From contig NZ_KB905370.1 in the NCBI RefSeq assembly GCF_000378985.1, forward strand, positions 3,741,342 to 3,805,341: a DNA stretch of 64,000 nucleotides, given 5' to 3'. The notes under the pieces are model-generated. The model was not told the DNA's origin. It worked only from the letters and a program-made list of their open reading frames with translations, and searched no databases. This document shows positions 27,430 to 36,815 of this stretch, piece after piece. The position numbers and the translations under genes were made by a program. Numbering within the stretch: the first letter of the stretch is position 1; the number at the start of each line of letters is the position of its first letter. Source of the stretch: Ensifer sp. BR816 (GTDB lineage Bacteria > Pseudomonadota > Alphaproteobacteria > Rhizobiales > Rhizobiaceae).

Positions 27430-29432
27430 TGGTTTGGTCTGGACTCCCTCGTCGACACCTCCTGCGGGCCGCAGCCGCGTGCATGAACCTTGTTCCGAAG
27501 CTCGCATTCGCGCAGGCTGCCGCAGCTTCAAGCGTTTCGATCTCAGATACGATGCTGGACTGGGAGGCGACCGTCCGCGGCCGGCTCTGGGCGCTGGTAG
27601 ATGCGATCCCGCGCATCCCAAGCGAGGTTGCTCGGGCGGCTTCGATCGCATCGACGGAAATCAACTCGGGCCGCCCCGGCAAGGCTTTGTTCCTCGTACT
27701 CTGCCTGATCGTGGTTGGATATCTCGCCGAGCACGTTGTGCGGCGCTTGCTCTCCGAAGGCAGGAAAGGAGAGCCGCCTGCCGACTCGCAACCCCCTGCT
27801 CCGCTCCACCAACGGCTGCTTTCCGAACTGCCACCGCTCCTCGTGTTCACGTTCGCGAGTCTCGGTCTCTTCCTGGTTTTCGGCTGGCCGCCCCTGTTGA
27901 AGAAGGCTGTTCTTACCTTTCTCGCCGCTTTCATCGTCTGGCGCATCGTCATGACGCTCGCCCTGGTGATCGCGGCAAGTGATGCCGTGGGCCGCGCCGA
28001 GCGGGCTTTCGATCCGAAAAATCGTACGCGCGTCTCGTTCTGGAACCGGCGCGTCGGGGCCTTCGCAGCCATTCTCCTGTTCGGGTGGGCGTTCGTCAGC
28101 CTGATGTCGGAGCTCGAGTTCTCTCCGGAAGTCCGTCGAACCGTCGCCTACCTGTTCGGTCTCGGCCTGCTCGCTGTCGGCATCGAAATCGTATGGAGGG
28201 AGTCGGCCGACGGGTCCGTTTCTCGACGCAAAGCGTCCCTGCTCACTTTCTATCTGGTTGCTCTGTGGTTGGCTTGGATCGCTGGCATGACCGGAGTGCT
28301 GTGGGTCGGGATTTATGCGCTGCTCCTGCCAAGAGTCCTCGCGGCGACCGGTCGGCTCAGCGAAGCCTGCGCAACGGGAATCGCCGAAGGCGGCTGGGGG
28401 ACCACTTTGGCAAGGGTCCTGATCGGCCGTGGTGCACGCGCGTTGGTCATCGCCGTGGCGGTTGCCTGGCTGTTGGCAGTCTCCCGCTTCAACCTGAGTT
28501 CTCTGACACAGGATTCTCTTGCCGACCGCATCGTCTCTGGCGTCTTCAACGCGGTGATCGTCCTGCTGTTGGCAGACCTGATCTGGCATCTGTCAAAGGG
28601 CTATATCGATCACCGTCTGATGCTGGCGGAGCGGACACAGTCCCCGGACTCCGCGGAGCTGGCCCGGCTCGGCCGGCTGAGGACGCTTCTGCCGATCTTC
28701 CGCAATGCCCTTGCCGTTCTGATCCTCGTCGTTGCGGGACTCTCCGTCCTGGCCGAGCTGGGAGTGCAGATCGGGCCGCTCATCGCCGGTGCCGGCATCT
28801 TCGGCGTTGCCATCGGCTTCGGTTCGCAGACACTGGTCAAAGACATACTGAGTGGCGTCTTCTACATGCTCGACGACGCGTTCCGCATAGGCGAATACAT
28901 CCAGAGCGGCAGCTATCAGGGCACGGTCGAATCCTTCAGTCTCCGCTCCGTGCGCCTCAGACACCACCGCGGGCCGATCTACACCGTCCCTTTCGGCGTA
29001 CTGGGAGCGGTGCAGAACATGAGCCGGGATTGGGTCATGGAGAAATGGACCATCAACATCACCTACGACTCGGATGTCGAAACGGCGCGCAAGCTTATCA
29101 AGAAGATCGGCCTGGAGCTTGCCCAGGATCCGGAGTTCGCGGCCAGCACCTTGGAGCCGTTGAAGATGCAAGGCGTCGACAGTTTCGGCGAGTTTGCCGT
29201 CGTGCTGAAGCTCAAGCTGATGACGCTGCCCGGTGCACAGTTCGCCATCAAGCGGAAGGCGTTGGTGATGATCAAGAAAGCATTCGAGGAAAATGGAATC
29301 CGCATTGCCGTCCCGACGGTCGAGGTCTCAGGCAATGCGGACAACAGCGCCGCGATCGCACAGGAGGTCACCCGCAAACGAAGGGCGGTCAAATTGGCTC
29401 CATCGGCGGCCAGTGAACCCAACCACTCTTAA
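27429..29432 (+). CDS. Large MscS-family mechanosensitive channel
   Basis: The 667-residue protein starts at the ATG that overlaps the previous stop. A signal or first helix (LLRAAAACMNLVPKLAFAQA) precedes a periplasmic segment and about ten membrane helices. The MscS pore helix and beta domain lie at about residues 450-540 (GAGIFGVAIGFGSQTLVKDI, then YQGTVESFSLRSVRLRHHRG). The C-terminal cytoplasmic vestibule follows. The large N-terminal membrane extension puts it in the MscK/YbdG-like group and not with minimal MscS. It should release solutes on hypo-osmotic shock. It lies between the DUF900 lipoprotein and an outer-membrane barrel, which suggests an envelope-stress cassette. Confidence 0.92.
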   Translation: MVWSGLPRRHLLRAAAACMNLVPKLAFAQAAAASSVSISDTMLDWEATVRGRLWALVDAIPRIPSEVARAASIASTEINSGRPGKALFLVLCLIVVGYLAEHVVRRLLSEGRKGEPPADSQPPAPLHQRLLSELPPLLVFTFASLGLFLVFGWPPLLKKAVLTFLAAFIVWRIVMTLALVIAASDAVGRAERAFDPKNRTRVSFWNRRVGAFAAILLFGWAFVSLMSELEFSPEVRRTVAYLFGLGLLAVGIEIVWRESADGSVSRRKASLLTFYLVALWLAWIAGMTGVLWVGIYALLLPRVLAATGRLSEACATGIAEGGWGTTLARVLIGRGARALVIAVAVAWLLAVSRFNLSSLTQDSLADRIVSGVFNAVIVLLLADLIWHLSKGYIDHRLMLAERTQSPDSAELARLGRLRTLLPIFRNALAVLILVVAGLSVLAELGVQIGPLIAGAGIFGVAIGFGSQTLVKDILSGVFYMLDDAFRIGEYIQSGSYQGTVESFSLRSVRLRHHRGPIYTVPFGVLGAVQNMSRDWVMEKWTINITYDSDVETARKLIKKIGLELAQDPEFAASTLEPLKMQGVDSFGEFAVVLKLKLMTLPGAQFAIKRKALVMIKKAFEENGIRIAVPTVEVSGNADNSAAIAQEVTRKRRAVKLAPSAASEPNHS

Positions 29433-29476
29433 ATGGTTGGCGGCCAGAATCAGTGTTGACGGTGAAGGAGAAGTCG

Positions 29477-30277
29477 ATGGAGATTGCGGAGAAATGTCTG
29501 AAGTTTGGGTTCTCGCTGGCCCTGGCGGCACTGGGTTCTACCTGGGTGCACGCCGCCGACGTCTCGCCTCTCCTGATCCCGGCCCCTCAGCCTGCCGAAA
29601 CGCAGGATGGCTGGACCTTCTCGGTCGCTCCGTACTTCTGGATGGCCGGCCTATCGGGCGATACCTCCCAGTTCGGGCTTCCCACCGTGGACATCGACGC
29701 CGATTTCGGCGACATCCTGGGAAATCTCGATTTCGCGTTCATGGCGGCCGGCGAAGCGCGATATGACCGGTTCAGCATCATCGGCGACGTCATCTACACA
29801 AAGCTGTCCGCAAACGGCGAGACCCCTCTTGGAATACTCGCGACTGACGTCGACGTGACGTCGAAGAGCTTTTCGGGCTTGCTGGGCGTGGGCTACGCGC
29901 TCCTCGATGGCCCGGATGGACTTCTCGACATTGTGGGCGGCGTGAAGGTGTGGTCGGTCGAAACGACGCTCTCCTTCAACGGTGGCATGCTGGGTGGCGT
30001 CGAGCGAAGCGACAGCGCCACATGGCTCGATGGCATGGCCGGCTTGCGCGGGAAGTATTCCTTCACGCCGGAGGTCTACCTGACAGGCTGGGGACTGGTC
30101 GGCGGCGGCGGTGCCGACCTCGACTGGGATGTCGCGGTGGGCGTTGGCTACGATTTCAACGACAGGATTTCGGCCATTGCCGGATATCGAGCACTCGGGG
30201 TTGATTACAGCGACGACGGCTTCCAGTTCGATGCCGTGCAGCAAGGGCCGATCCTCGGGCTCGCGGTTAAGTTCTAG
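29477..30277 (+). CDS. Outer-membrane beta-barrel protein
   Basis: The 266-residue protein starts at the ATG at 29477, which has AAGGAGA at a good distance; an upstream frame from 29453 is possible. The signal peptide ends near STWVHAADV. The remainder is alternating beta strands with Gly/aromatic pairs, such as WTFSVAPYFWMAGLSGDTSQ, and ends in a terminal aromatic, LGLAVKF, as in OmpA/OmpW-like porins. It lies 44 bp after the MscS gene on the same strand. It is similar to uncharacterised outer-membrane proteins of rhizobia. The substrate or role is unknown. Confidence 0.88.
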   Translation: MEIAEKCLKFGFSLALAALGSTWVHAADVSPLLIPAPQPAETQDGWTFSVAPYFWMAGLSGDTSQFGLPTVDIDADFGDILGNLDFAFMAAGEARYDRFSIIGDVIYTKLSANGETPLGILATDVDVTSKSFSGLLGVGYALLDGPDGLLDIVGGVKVWSVETTLSFNGGMLGGVERSDSATWLDGMAGLRGKYSFTPEVYLTGWGLVGGGGADLDWDVAVGVGYDFNDRISAIAGYRALGVDYSDDGFQFDAVQQGPILGLAVKF

Positions 30278-30777
30278 CCCGGCGATCAAGGGCGCTCCGC
30301 GGGACCGAGACAATTCAGCGTAAATGTCCCATGGCGCTAAATTGCGGTGTCCCGGCAAGCTGCTTAGGCAGACAAGAGAATGATCGCTTGCGGCTACGAA
30401 TGCAGACCTCGGTGGATGGACTGCCGAACTTCGGCTGTCCTGAAGGTTTTTCGATGCGGGCCGCAGCGCGACGTTTGCCGCTGGCGTTGGGCGGCCCGCG
30501 TTGACAAACCTTGGAAGGAGGAAGCCGCGGAGGCTGGGTGGGACCTATGGGGAAAGCGCGGGGCCGCGGGCGTCTGTTGTGGACTTCGGCGCTGACGACA
30601 AAAGCAAAAGGGCCGACCTGAGGGTGTGGAATGCGATGATCGGAAGCGGGTTTGACGGTCTCGGCCCTGTCGAGTTTGACGATTTTGCGGTGCTCAGTGT
30701 TATTGGGCGCAAAGCGATCCGATCGCCGAATGCAGGGTGTTTTCGGGTCGGCTTTGGCCAATGTGATGGGTGTCTTG
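30278..30777. other. Spacer with no intact gene at the edge of the IS remnants
   Basis: No convincing gene, signal peptide or RNA is seen in these 500 bp. Low-complexity frames exist on both strands but lack coding character. The stretch leads into the IS91 transposase remnant and may contain further eroded transposon ends. Confidence 0.5.
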
Positions 30778-31190
30778 TCATGCGGCTTGCTTTCTCGGTG
30801 GCGCCCGGGCTCTGGGTTTCTGACCGCGTCGGAAGATCTCGATGATGCGCATCGGGCCGCCGCAGTCGGGGCATCGCTCTCTCAGAGTGAGCGGGATCGT
30901 CGCAGCGCTTGGCGGATCATCTTGTTTGGCCGTTTCCGCTCCGAGCAGAGCGCGGATCTTTGCGACCTTGGTCCTGCGGCCCGCACTGGCGAGCAGGCCG
31001 TAATGGCGGATGCGGTGGAAACCGTCGGGCAGCACATGGAGCAGGAAGCGGCGGATGAACTCGTCGGTGGCCAGCCGCATGACCTTCTGCCGGTCGCCAG
31101 ATTTGATCCGGTAGTCCTTCCAGCGGAAGGCGACCGCCTCGGCATTGGCGCTGATCAGGCGGCTGTTGGAGATGGCGACGCGGTGGGTTG
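30778..31190 (-). pseudogene. IS91-family transposase, C-terminal fragment
   Basis: The frame reads HRVAISNSRLISANAEAVAF, then WKDYRIKSGDRQKVMRLATD, then EFIRRFLLHVLPDGFHRIRHYG, and ends with a CPDCGGPM zinc-ribbon-like tail. This is the C-terminal third of an IS91 Y2 rolling-circle transposase. The catalytic N-terminal part is missing and is replaced by an IS110 fragment. The associated site-specific integrase lies further upstream on the same strand, as in rhizobial IS91 elements that carry both genes. Inactive. Confidence 0.85.
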
Positions 31191-31194
31191 TCTA

Positions 31195-31439
31195 ATCGCA
31201 TTCCAATCGTCAAGGAGGTTTATGCATTCGGCGACCTTGCCAGGTTGCGGGTAGAACCACGTCGACAGCGGCCCCGTCTCGAATATGACACGTTTGGCGT
31301 TCGGGGCGTGCTTGCGGATCACCTGCGCCAACACCTTTGGATCCGACGCGCGCTTCCCCCGCCAGATCCGCTTCCCGTCCTCTCGGATCGAGATCGCAGT
31401 GTCTTTCAATGAAACGTCGAGCCCGATATACTGGTCCAT
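31195..31439 (-). pseudogene. IS110-family transposase, N-terminal fragment
   Basis: From the ATG at 31439 the protein opens with MDQYIGLDVSLKDTAISI, the DEDD-transposase N-terminus with its first catalytic Asp, then RVIFETGPLSTWFY with the conserved Glu. After this, at roughly residue 65, the family similarity ends and the frame runs into IS91 sequence. About 80 percent of the protein is gone. It is wedged between the two IS91-type pieces, so it likely inserted there and was then deleted. Confidence 0.8.
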
Positions 31440-31562
31440 GGTTGCCTCCTTTCGATGTTTGGGCCCGGTTCCAATCGTGAGCCCGTATTTCCATCTTATC
31501 GGGGGCAACCAACCCAGCCAGCATCATCTTGCAAAAAATTGCCGGGGGCAGTCGCACCGCGA

Positions 31563-32366
31563 TTACCCCATGTGTAGCGGGCGGTGCTGCTCAGCTTGGC
31601 ATGACCGAGCAGATACCTGGATCACCCGCACGTCGGTGTTCGCCTCCAGCAGATGCGTGGCGAAGCTGTGGCGCAGGGTATGCAGCGTCGCGGGCTTGGC
31701 GATGCCCGCCATGTGCTTGGCCGCGGTGAAGGCCCGGTTGAGCTGGCGCGGCGAGATCGGATTGATCTTCGGCTTGCCGGGAAACAGCCATCCCCGCGGA
31801 CGCGCCTCCCGCCAGTAATCGCGCAGCAGATCCAGCAAGCCCGGCGACAGCATGGCCTTGCGATCCTTGCCGCCCTTGCCTTCTTCGACGTGGATCAACA
31901 TGCGCTCGCTGTCGATGTCAGTGACCTTGAGGTGGCACACCTCCGAAGCCCGCAGCCCGGCGCCATAGCTGATGCTGAGCGCTGCACGATACGTCAGCCC
32001 GGGCCCGGGAGCCGCGGCCAGCAGGTCGGCGACCTCCTCGACGCTCAAGACGACCGGCAGCTTCTGCGGCTTGCGTTGGAACTGCATGTACCGCTTCATC
32101 TCCTCGCGCCCGCAGGTGATCCCGAAAAAGAACCTGAGCGCGATGATCCGGACATTGAATGTCGAGGGCGTTACCCCGGCATTGGTCATGTGTAGCTGAT
32201 AGGCCCGCAACTCCTCCGGCGTCGCCGTGTCGGGTGAGCGCCCCAGAAAGGCCGCGAAATCCTTGATCGCCCGGATGTGGGCTTGCTGCGCCTTGTCGCC
32301 CATCCCGCGGATGCGCATATCCTCGATCATCCGCTCACGCAGCCGGGTGGTCTTCTCCTCTGTCAT
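31563..32366 (-). pseudogene. Tyrosine recombinase of an IS91-type element, 3'-frameshifted and truncated
   Basis: From the ATG at 32366 there is an intact core-binding domain and most of the catalytic domain: the Arg in SISYGAGLRASEVCHLKVTD, the Lys region EEGKGGKDRKAML, and HTLRHSFATHLLEANTDVRV with HxxR. Just after RVIQV one extra T shifts the frame. LLGHAKLSSTARYT, with the nucleophile Tyr, can be read only after correction, and sequence homology stops there. Such XerC-like integrases accompany IS91 transposases in rhizobia. Recombinase activity is unlikely as written. Confidence 0.88.
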
Positions 32367-32520
32367 GGGACCCTCCTGTCCATCAGATTGAGAAGCCTCA
32401 ATCGTCAGGCCAGGAACCCGAGACACAAAGAACCGCCGTCGATCAGGAAACCCACCGCCTGCCACAAGCGCCCTTGCCGCGCGAGCGGCTTAGTCCATCC
32501 ACCCGACGCCGACGAATCGA

Positions 32521-32544
32521 ACCGGAAAGATCGACCCTAAGCGG
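32521..32544. repeat. 24-bp repeat, copy 2
   Basis: This is the second copy of the sequence at 20065-20088, with one mismatch. It sits between the integrase gene and the IstB remnant, which supports a mobile-element origin. Confidence 0.5.
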
Positions 32545-32546
32545 AA

Positions 32547-32774
32547 CTACGTTTGCGTTGGGGAGGATGTCTCGTTGATTTGCACGAAGCGGACAATACA
32601 GCCACTCCGTCTCATCAATTGACGTAGCCGGTAGCTCGAACCCTCAATCTGCAGGACGGCGTGATGCAACAGCCTGCCAAACAGTGCGGTATTGAGACGG
32701 GGTCGCCACATTCGGCAAAGCCGGCGGTTGGAAGTCAGCATCATGGCCCCGCGTTCATAGCCGAGTTTGTAATT
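32547..32774 (-). pseudogene. IstB (IS21 helper ATPase), C-terminal remnant
   Basis: The frame reads DNYKLGYERGAMMLTSNRR and then FGRLLHHAVLQIEGSSYRLR. These are the sensor and C-terminal segments of IstB, the AAA+ helper of IS21 transposition. The section between them is degenerate (CRMWRPRLNTAL in place of the usual acidic EWG.VFGD type stretch), which points to an internal frameshift. The ATPase motifs are absent. Inactive. Confidence 0.75.
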
Positions 32775-32984
32775 GTCTGTACCCCCAGCGACAGAAGCCT
32801 CCCATGGAGGTGGACTTGCTCAGCCGTATAGGTGGACCAGTTCCCCGCGCGCCCCTGCGAAGTCACTAGCGTACACTCCATGGGCGGACTGTAGATTGGC
32901 CGGACTTGCCGTCGCCACGTTAATCGCCAATCCATCTGTTGGCGGGCTCCCGCCGACGAGAACAATGATGCAATGCTTTCGGTT

Positions 32985-33194
32985 TTACGACGAGGTCGAT
33001 ATGAGTGGTACTTGGACGCCTTGGATTGAAGTCTTCAAACCCTTCGGCGCCTTCAACGGATTCCGAAGTGCATCGGCCAAGCATTCCCGCATGTAGTCGT
33101 CGATCGGAGTAGACCGCCGCTTGACCGTGTCCACATGCATCATCATGTGTTGTGCTGGTTTTCCGACGTTCGCTGTTAATGTAATCGTTGCCAT
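32985..33194 (-). CDS. Small hypothetical protein (uncertain)
   Basis: A 69-residue frame starts MATITLTANVGKPAQHMMMH and continues with RRSTPIDDYMRECLADALRN. It has reasonable amino-acid composition but no named domain and only a weak ribosome site. It sits alone between IS remnants and a glycosyltransferase. It may be a real small gene or chance coding, so confidence is low. Confidence 0.3.
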   Translation of the reverse strand: MATITLTANVGKPAQHMMMHVDTVKRRSTPIDDYMRECLADALRNPLKAPKGLKTSIQGVQVPLISTSS

Positions 33195-33540
33195 GCCGTT
33201 TTTTTGCCGACTTCCACGTTCACATCGATGAGCTTCTCCTGGGGTAAGTTGTCGCTGAATCAACGGGGCTGGGCGAATTGAGGCTCCGGCTGCGTCGGAC
33301 TTCTTAAAGCGGCGTCTATCACCGAGGGAGTAAGGCGATTGCGGCGAGAGCCCTTCTGAACGGGAACGGAATAAGATGACTTGGACATGTGTTTGCAACA
33401 TCATCGCACAGCATTCCCTCTCTCGTCCGCTCGGGACTGCCGAGCTCGCCGCCGCACCTTGAACCACTAAGTCGATCGGAGTCGTGCAGTAACATCCGGT
33501 CGCATTTTTCCTGCCAGAGCATCACATGCTGGAGCCCCTT
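33195..33540. other. Upstream region of the glycosyltransferase, no gene seen
   Basis: No convincing coding or RNA feature is visible in about 345 bp. The stretch presumably holds the promoter of the glycosyltransferase gene, whose ribosome site GGAG lies at 33531-33534. Confidence 0.4.
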
Positions 33541-34545
33541 ATGACCGCAGCCGCGCCGACAGCCGTTTGCATTATCATCGCGGCAAAGAATGCCGCCGAC
33601 ACGATCGCCAGAGCGATCACCTCTGCACTTGCCGAGCCCGAAGCCTCTGAAGTCGTCGTCGTCGATGACGGTTCAACCGATGAAACCGCGGCGGTTGCGA
33701 GCGCCGCCGATGATGGGACCGGGAGGCTGACTGTCGTTCGCTTCGAAGCAAACCACGGGCCGTCTGCGGCTCGCAATCACGCAATTTCGATCTCGGAATC
33801 CCCCCTTCTTGCGCTACTGGACGCGGACGATTTCTTCCTTCCAGGCCGGCTGCGGCAACTGCTTTCGGAGGACGGTTGGGACTTGATCGCGGACAACATT
33901 GCCTTCATCGATGGGGAGCGAGCGGCGACCGCGGCTGCAAAGGTCAAGCAGTTCACGCCGAGCTCACGGCTCATCGATCTTGCCGGTTTTGTGGAAGGGA
34001 ACATCTCGCGGCGCGGCGCCCGCCGCGGTGAAATCGGCTTCCTGAAACCGATTATGCGACGCGCCTTCCTCGATGAGCATGGGCTTCGTTACGATGAGAC
34101 GCTGCGCCTCGGCGAAGACTACAATCTTTACGCCCGGGCGCTCGCAAAGGGCGCGCGCTACAAGATCATCAAAAGCTGCGGATACGCTGCCCTCGTGCGC
34201 GGCAATTCCCTGAGCGGCAGGCACCGCACGATCGACTTGAAGTGTCTCTACGAAGCCGACCGGGCAATGCTTGCTGAAGCCCGGCTAGGCGCCGCCGCCG
34301 AGACTGCGTTGCGCCGGCACGAACGCCATGTTCGAGACCGTTACGAGTTGCGGCATTTTCTCGACCTCAAAAACCAGGACGGCTTTAGAAGCGCCATCGG
34401 CTACGCCTTGAAGCATCCCGGCGCCCTTCCGGCGATCGTCAGCGGTATCCTTGCAGACAAATCCGAGCGCTTGCGGCGCCCGCGGTCACCGGCCCCGGTG
34501 GCCCTCGGCGGCACTGGAGAGATTCGCTACCTGCTGCAAGAATAG
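33541..34545 (+). CDS. Family 2 glycosyltransferase (ExoU/ExoW-like)
   Basis: The 334-residue protein starts at the ATG at 33541, with GGAG six bases upstream; an in-frame ATG at 33526 is weaker. It is a GT-A fold inverting transferase with AVCIIIAAKNAADTIARAI at the N-terminus and the nucleotide-sugar DxD region LALLDADDFF near residue 95. An acidic LRLGEDYNLYARALAKGARY motif lies near residue 190. The opening resembles succinoglycan glucosyltransferases of Sinorhizobium, but no exo genes are adjacent. A role in exopolysaccharide or surface glycan synthesis is likely. The donor and acceptor sugars are not known. Confidence 0.85.
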   Translation: MTAAAPTAVCIIIAAKNAADTIARAITSALAEPEASEVVVVDDGSTDETAAVASAADDGTGRLTVVRFEANHGPSAARNHAISISESPLLALLDADDFFLPGRLRQLLSEDGWDLIADNIAFIDGERAATAAAKVKQFTPSSRLIDLAGFVEGNISRRGARRGEIGFLKPIMRRAFLDEHGLRYDETLRLGEDYNLYARALAKGARYKIIKSCGYAALVRGNSLSGRHRTIDLKCLYEADRAMLAEARLGAAAETALRRHERHVRDRYELRHFLDLKNQDGFRSAIGYALKHPGALPAIVSGILADKSERLRRPRSPAPVALGGTGEIRYLLQE

Positions 34546-34721
34546 ATACATGTGAAACACAGAATTCGTCTCTCGGTCCCGCGTCGCGATCAAAATTGCC
34601 GCATGCCAGTATGGTGACGCGATTGGGGGAAACGATTGCTGTCGTCGACGTGTACGGAAATCATCGCAATGATAGCATGCGTTGCGTTCACCCACCGGGA
34701 TGCCCCAGTCGAGGCTGTCAA

Positions 34722-35687
34722 CTATCCTGCGGCCAGCTTCTTCTCCCGCGCCGCCCTCAGCCGTGCAAAGTCGTCGCCGGCATGGTGCGACGAGCGGGTC
34801 AGCGGGCTCGACGCGACCATCAGGAAGCCCTTGGTATAGGCGACCGTCTCGTAGGACTTGAACTCCTCGGGGGTGACGAACTTCTCGACCTTGTGATGCT
34901 TGCGGGTCGGCTGCAGATACTGGCCGATCGTCAGGAAGTCGACGTCGGCGGTGCGCAGGTCGTCCATCAGTTGCAGCACCTCGTTCCGCTCCTCGCCGAG
35001 GCCGACCATGATGCCGGACTTCGTGAACATCGTCGGATCGAGTTCCTTCACCCGCTGCAGGAGACGGATCGAATGGAAGTAGCGCGCGCCCGGGCGCACC
35101 GTGAGATAGTTGCCTGGCACGGTCTCGAGGTTGTGGTTGAAGACGTCGGGCTTGGCGGCGACCACCCGCTCCAGCGCGCCTGGCTTCTTGAGGAAGTCCG
35201 GGGTCAGGATTTCGATCGTCGTCGTCGGAGACGCGTCGCGGATCGCGAAGATCACCTTCTCGAAATGCTCGGCGCCGCCGTCCTCGAGGTCGTCACGGTC
35301 GACCGAGGTGATGACGACGTGGCTGAGGCCCATCTGCTTGACCGCCTTGGCGACGTTGGCGGGCTCGTCCAGGTCGAGGGCGTTCGGCCTACCGGTCGCC
35401 ACGTTGCAGAAGGCGCAGGCACGCGTGCAGATCTCCCCCATGATCATGAAGGTGGCGTGCTTCTTGTCCCAGCATTCGCCGATGTTCGGGCAGCCGGCCT
35501 CCTCGCAGACGGTGACGAGCTTGTTGCTCTTCACGATCGAGCGGGTCTCCTGGTAACCCTTCGAGGTCGGCGCCTTCACGCGGATCCAGTCCGGCTTGCG
35601 CAGCACTTCCGTGTCCGGCCGGTGCGCCTTTTCCGGATGGCGGATGCGCTGCGCCCGATCCGAGACCGCGTCGAAAACCGTTACCAT
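34722..35687 (-). CDS. lipA: Lipoyl synthase LipA
   Basis: The 321-residue radical-SAM enzyme inserts two sulfurs into octanoyl groups on E2 and GcvH proteins. The auxiliary cluster motif ([12 protein letters not shown], about residues 62-73) and the radical [13 protein letters not shown] (about 88-97) are both intact, and the C-terminal [10 protein letters not shown] is normal. The start [11 protein letters not shown] at 35687 fits the family length; the upstream frame is extra. It stands alone between the glycosyltransferase and the bhc genes. In rhizobia lipA usually sits beside pyruvate dehydrogenase genes, so this may be an extra copy. The lipoylated AcoC-type E2 at 61992-63110 is one possible client. 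Confidence 0.96.
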   Translation of the reverse strand: MVTVFDAVSDRAQRIRHPEKAHRPDTEVLRKPDWIRVKAPTSKGYQETRSIVKSNKLVTVCEEAGCPNIGECWDKKHATFMIMGEICTRACAFCNVATGRPNALDLDEPANVAKAVKQMGLSHVVITSVDRDDLEDGGAEHFEKVIFAIRDASPTTTIEILTPDFLKKPGALERVVAAKPDVFNHNLETVPGNYLTVRPGARYFHSIRLLQRVKELDPTMFTKSGIMVGLGEERNEVLQLMDDLRTADVDFLTIGQYLQPTRKHHKVEKFVTPEEFKSYETVAYTKGFLMVASSPLTRSSHHAGDDFARLRAAREKKLAAG

Positions 35688-35801
35688 GTTTCTTCCTTCG
35701 TCGTATCGAGAATGCGGCGAAAGCCCCCCGCTTAAGACACGGAGACCCTCCACTACTGTCCCGACCGAACAGCTCTGGCCTTCAGAATGCGACGCAATGG
35801 C

Positions 35802-36767
35802 CTAAAAATCCACCTCGATCGCTGCCCCTTTCGATAGCGCGAGTTCGACAGCGGCTGAAGCCACCGCCAGGTCCTGGAGACCGACCCCCGTTCCGTCGAA
35901 CAATGTGATCTCTTCTGATGACGAACGGCCCTTGTGGCGACCGGTGATGACCGCACCGATCTCGACGATGTCGTCCTTGCTGATCAGCCCCTTATCAATC
36001 GCGTGCTGGCATTCACCGATCGTGACCGCCTGACCGACTTCATCGGTGAACACCGTTGCCGCAGCGACGAGTTCGGGATCCACCTCCTGCTTGCCTTTTG
36101 TGTCCGTGCCCATACAGGCGAGATGTGTGCCGGGGCGAACCTGAGAGGCCTTGAGGATCGGGGCAAACGACGAGGTGATCGAAATGATCACATCCGATTC
36201 CGCACCCAGACGATCGAGGTCGACGGTTTCGAAAGGAAGCTCCAGTTCGCGCGCGATTCTTTCGAGACGGCTGAGCATCTCGGGGTGCAGATTCCACGCG
36301 AGGACCTTCTCGAACGGCCTCTGCTCCACCGCAGCGCGCAACTGGTACGTCGACTGATGGCCCGCGCCGATCATGCCGAGCACCTTCGCGTCGTTACGGG
36401 CAAGATACTTGATCGAGACAGCCGAGGCTGCCGCCGTCCGAAGCGCCGTCAGCAGATTGCCGCCAACAACGGCGCGGCACCCGCCGGTATCAGCGTCAAA
36501 CAGGAAAACGGTCGACTGGTGGTTCGCCAGCCCCTTCTCAACATTGTTCGGCCAGAAACCACCGGATTTCAGGCCGAGGGCCAGACTGTCGCGGTCGAAC
36601 CCCGATTTGAAACCATAGAGCGCGTCCGCGTGTCCGATTGCTTCGCGAATAACAGGGAAATTGTAGGCCGACCTTTCAGCCATGGAGGCGAAGACCCCCT
36701 CGACCGCCAAGAGGCAATCAGCGGGGGTAATCAGCCCGGCGATCTGATTTTCCGGTACGATAATCAT
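35802..36767 (-). CDS. bhcD: Iminosuccinate reductase BhcD
   Basis: The 321-residue protein belongs to the ornithine cyclodeaminase / mu-crystallin family and starts at MIIVPENQIAG. The NAD-binding GMIGAGHQST lies at about residues 131-140, and the active-site Lys region is LYGFKSGFDRD. In the beta-hydroxyaspartate cycle, BhcD reduces iminosuccinate to L-aspartate with NADH, regenerating the amino donor for BhcA. Its position as the last gene of a bhcA-bhcB-bhcC-bhcD array decides the assignment over a lysine or ornithine cyclodeaminase. It lies 48 bp after bhcC. It acts in the cytosol. Confidence 0.92.
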   Translation of the reverse strand: MIIVPENQIAGLITPADCLLAVEGVFASMAERSAYNFPVIREAIGHADALYGFKSGFDRDSLALGLKSGGFWPNNVEKGLANHQSTVFLFDADTGGCRAVVGGNLLTALRTAAASAVSIKYLARNDAKVLGMIGAGHQSTYQLRAAVEQRPFEKVLAWNLHPEMLSRLERIARELELPFETVDLDRLGAESDVIISITSSFAPILKASQVRPGTHLACMGTDTKGKQEVDPELVAAATVFTDEVGQAVTIGECQHAIDKGLISKDDIVEIGAVITGRHKGRSSSEEITLFDGTGVGLQDLAVASAAVELALSKGAAIEVDF

Positions 36768-36815
36768 TGCGAACTTCCGATTCCTGCGACGTGGGGGCAA
36801 TGCCCTCTTTGGCGA

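Larger units (their letters stand above)
30778..32774 (-). mobile_element. Composite IS graveyard: IS91-type element split by IS110, next to an IS21 remnant
   Basis: All four gene pieces (integrase, IS110 N-terminus, IS91 transposase C-terminus, IstB C-terminus) point leftward and abut each other, with deletions at each joint. No target duplications or complete terminal repeats were recognised. The region separates the osmotic-stress/OMP block from the glycolate block and marks an old integration hotspot. Confidence 0.75.

Noticed and set aside
28085-29416. 443-codon frame inside the MscS gene on the same strand
   Set aside because: It is an alternative frame of the channel gene with Arg/Pro-rich nonsense composition.
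34596-35735. 379-codon open frame antisense to lipA
   Set aside because: LipA has every cluster motif on the other strand; this frame is compositional shadow.
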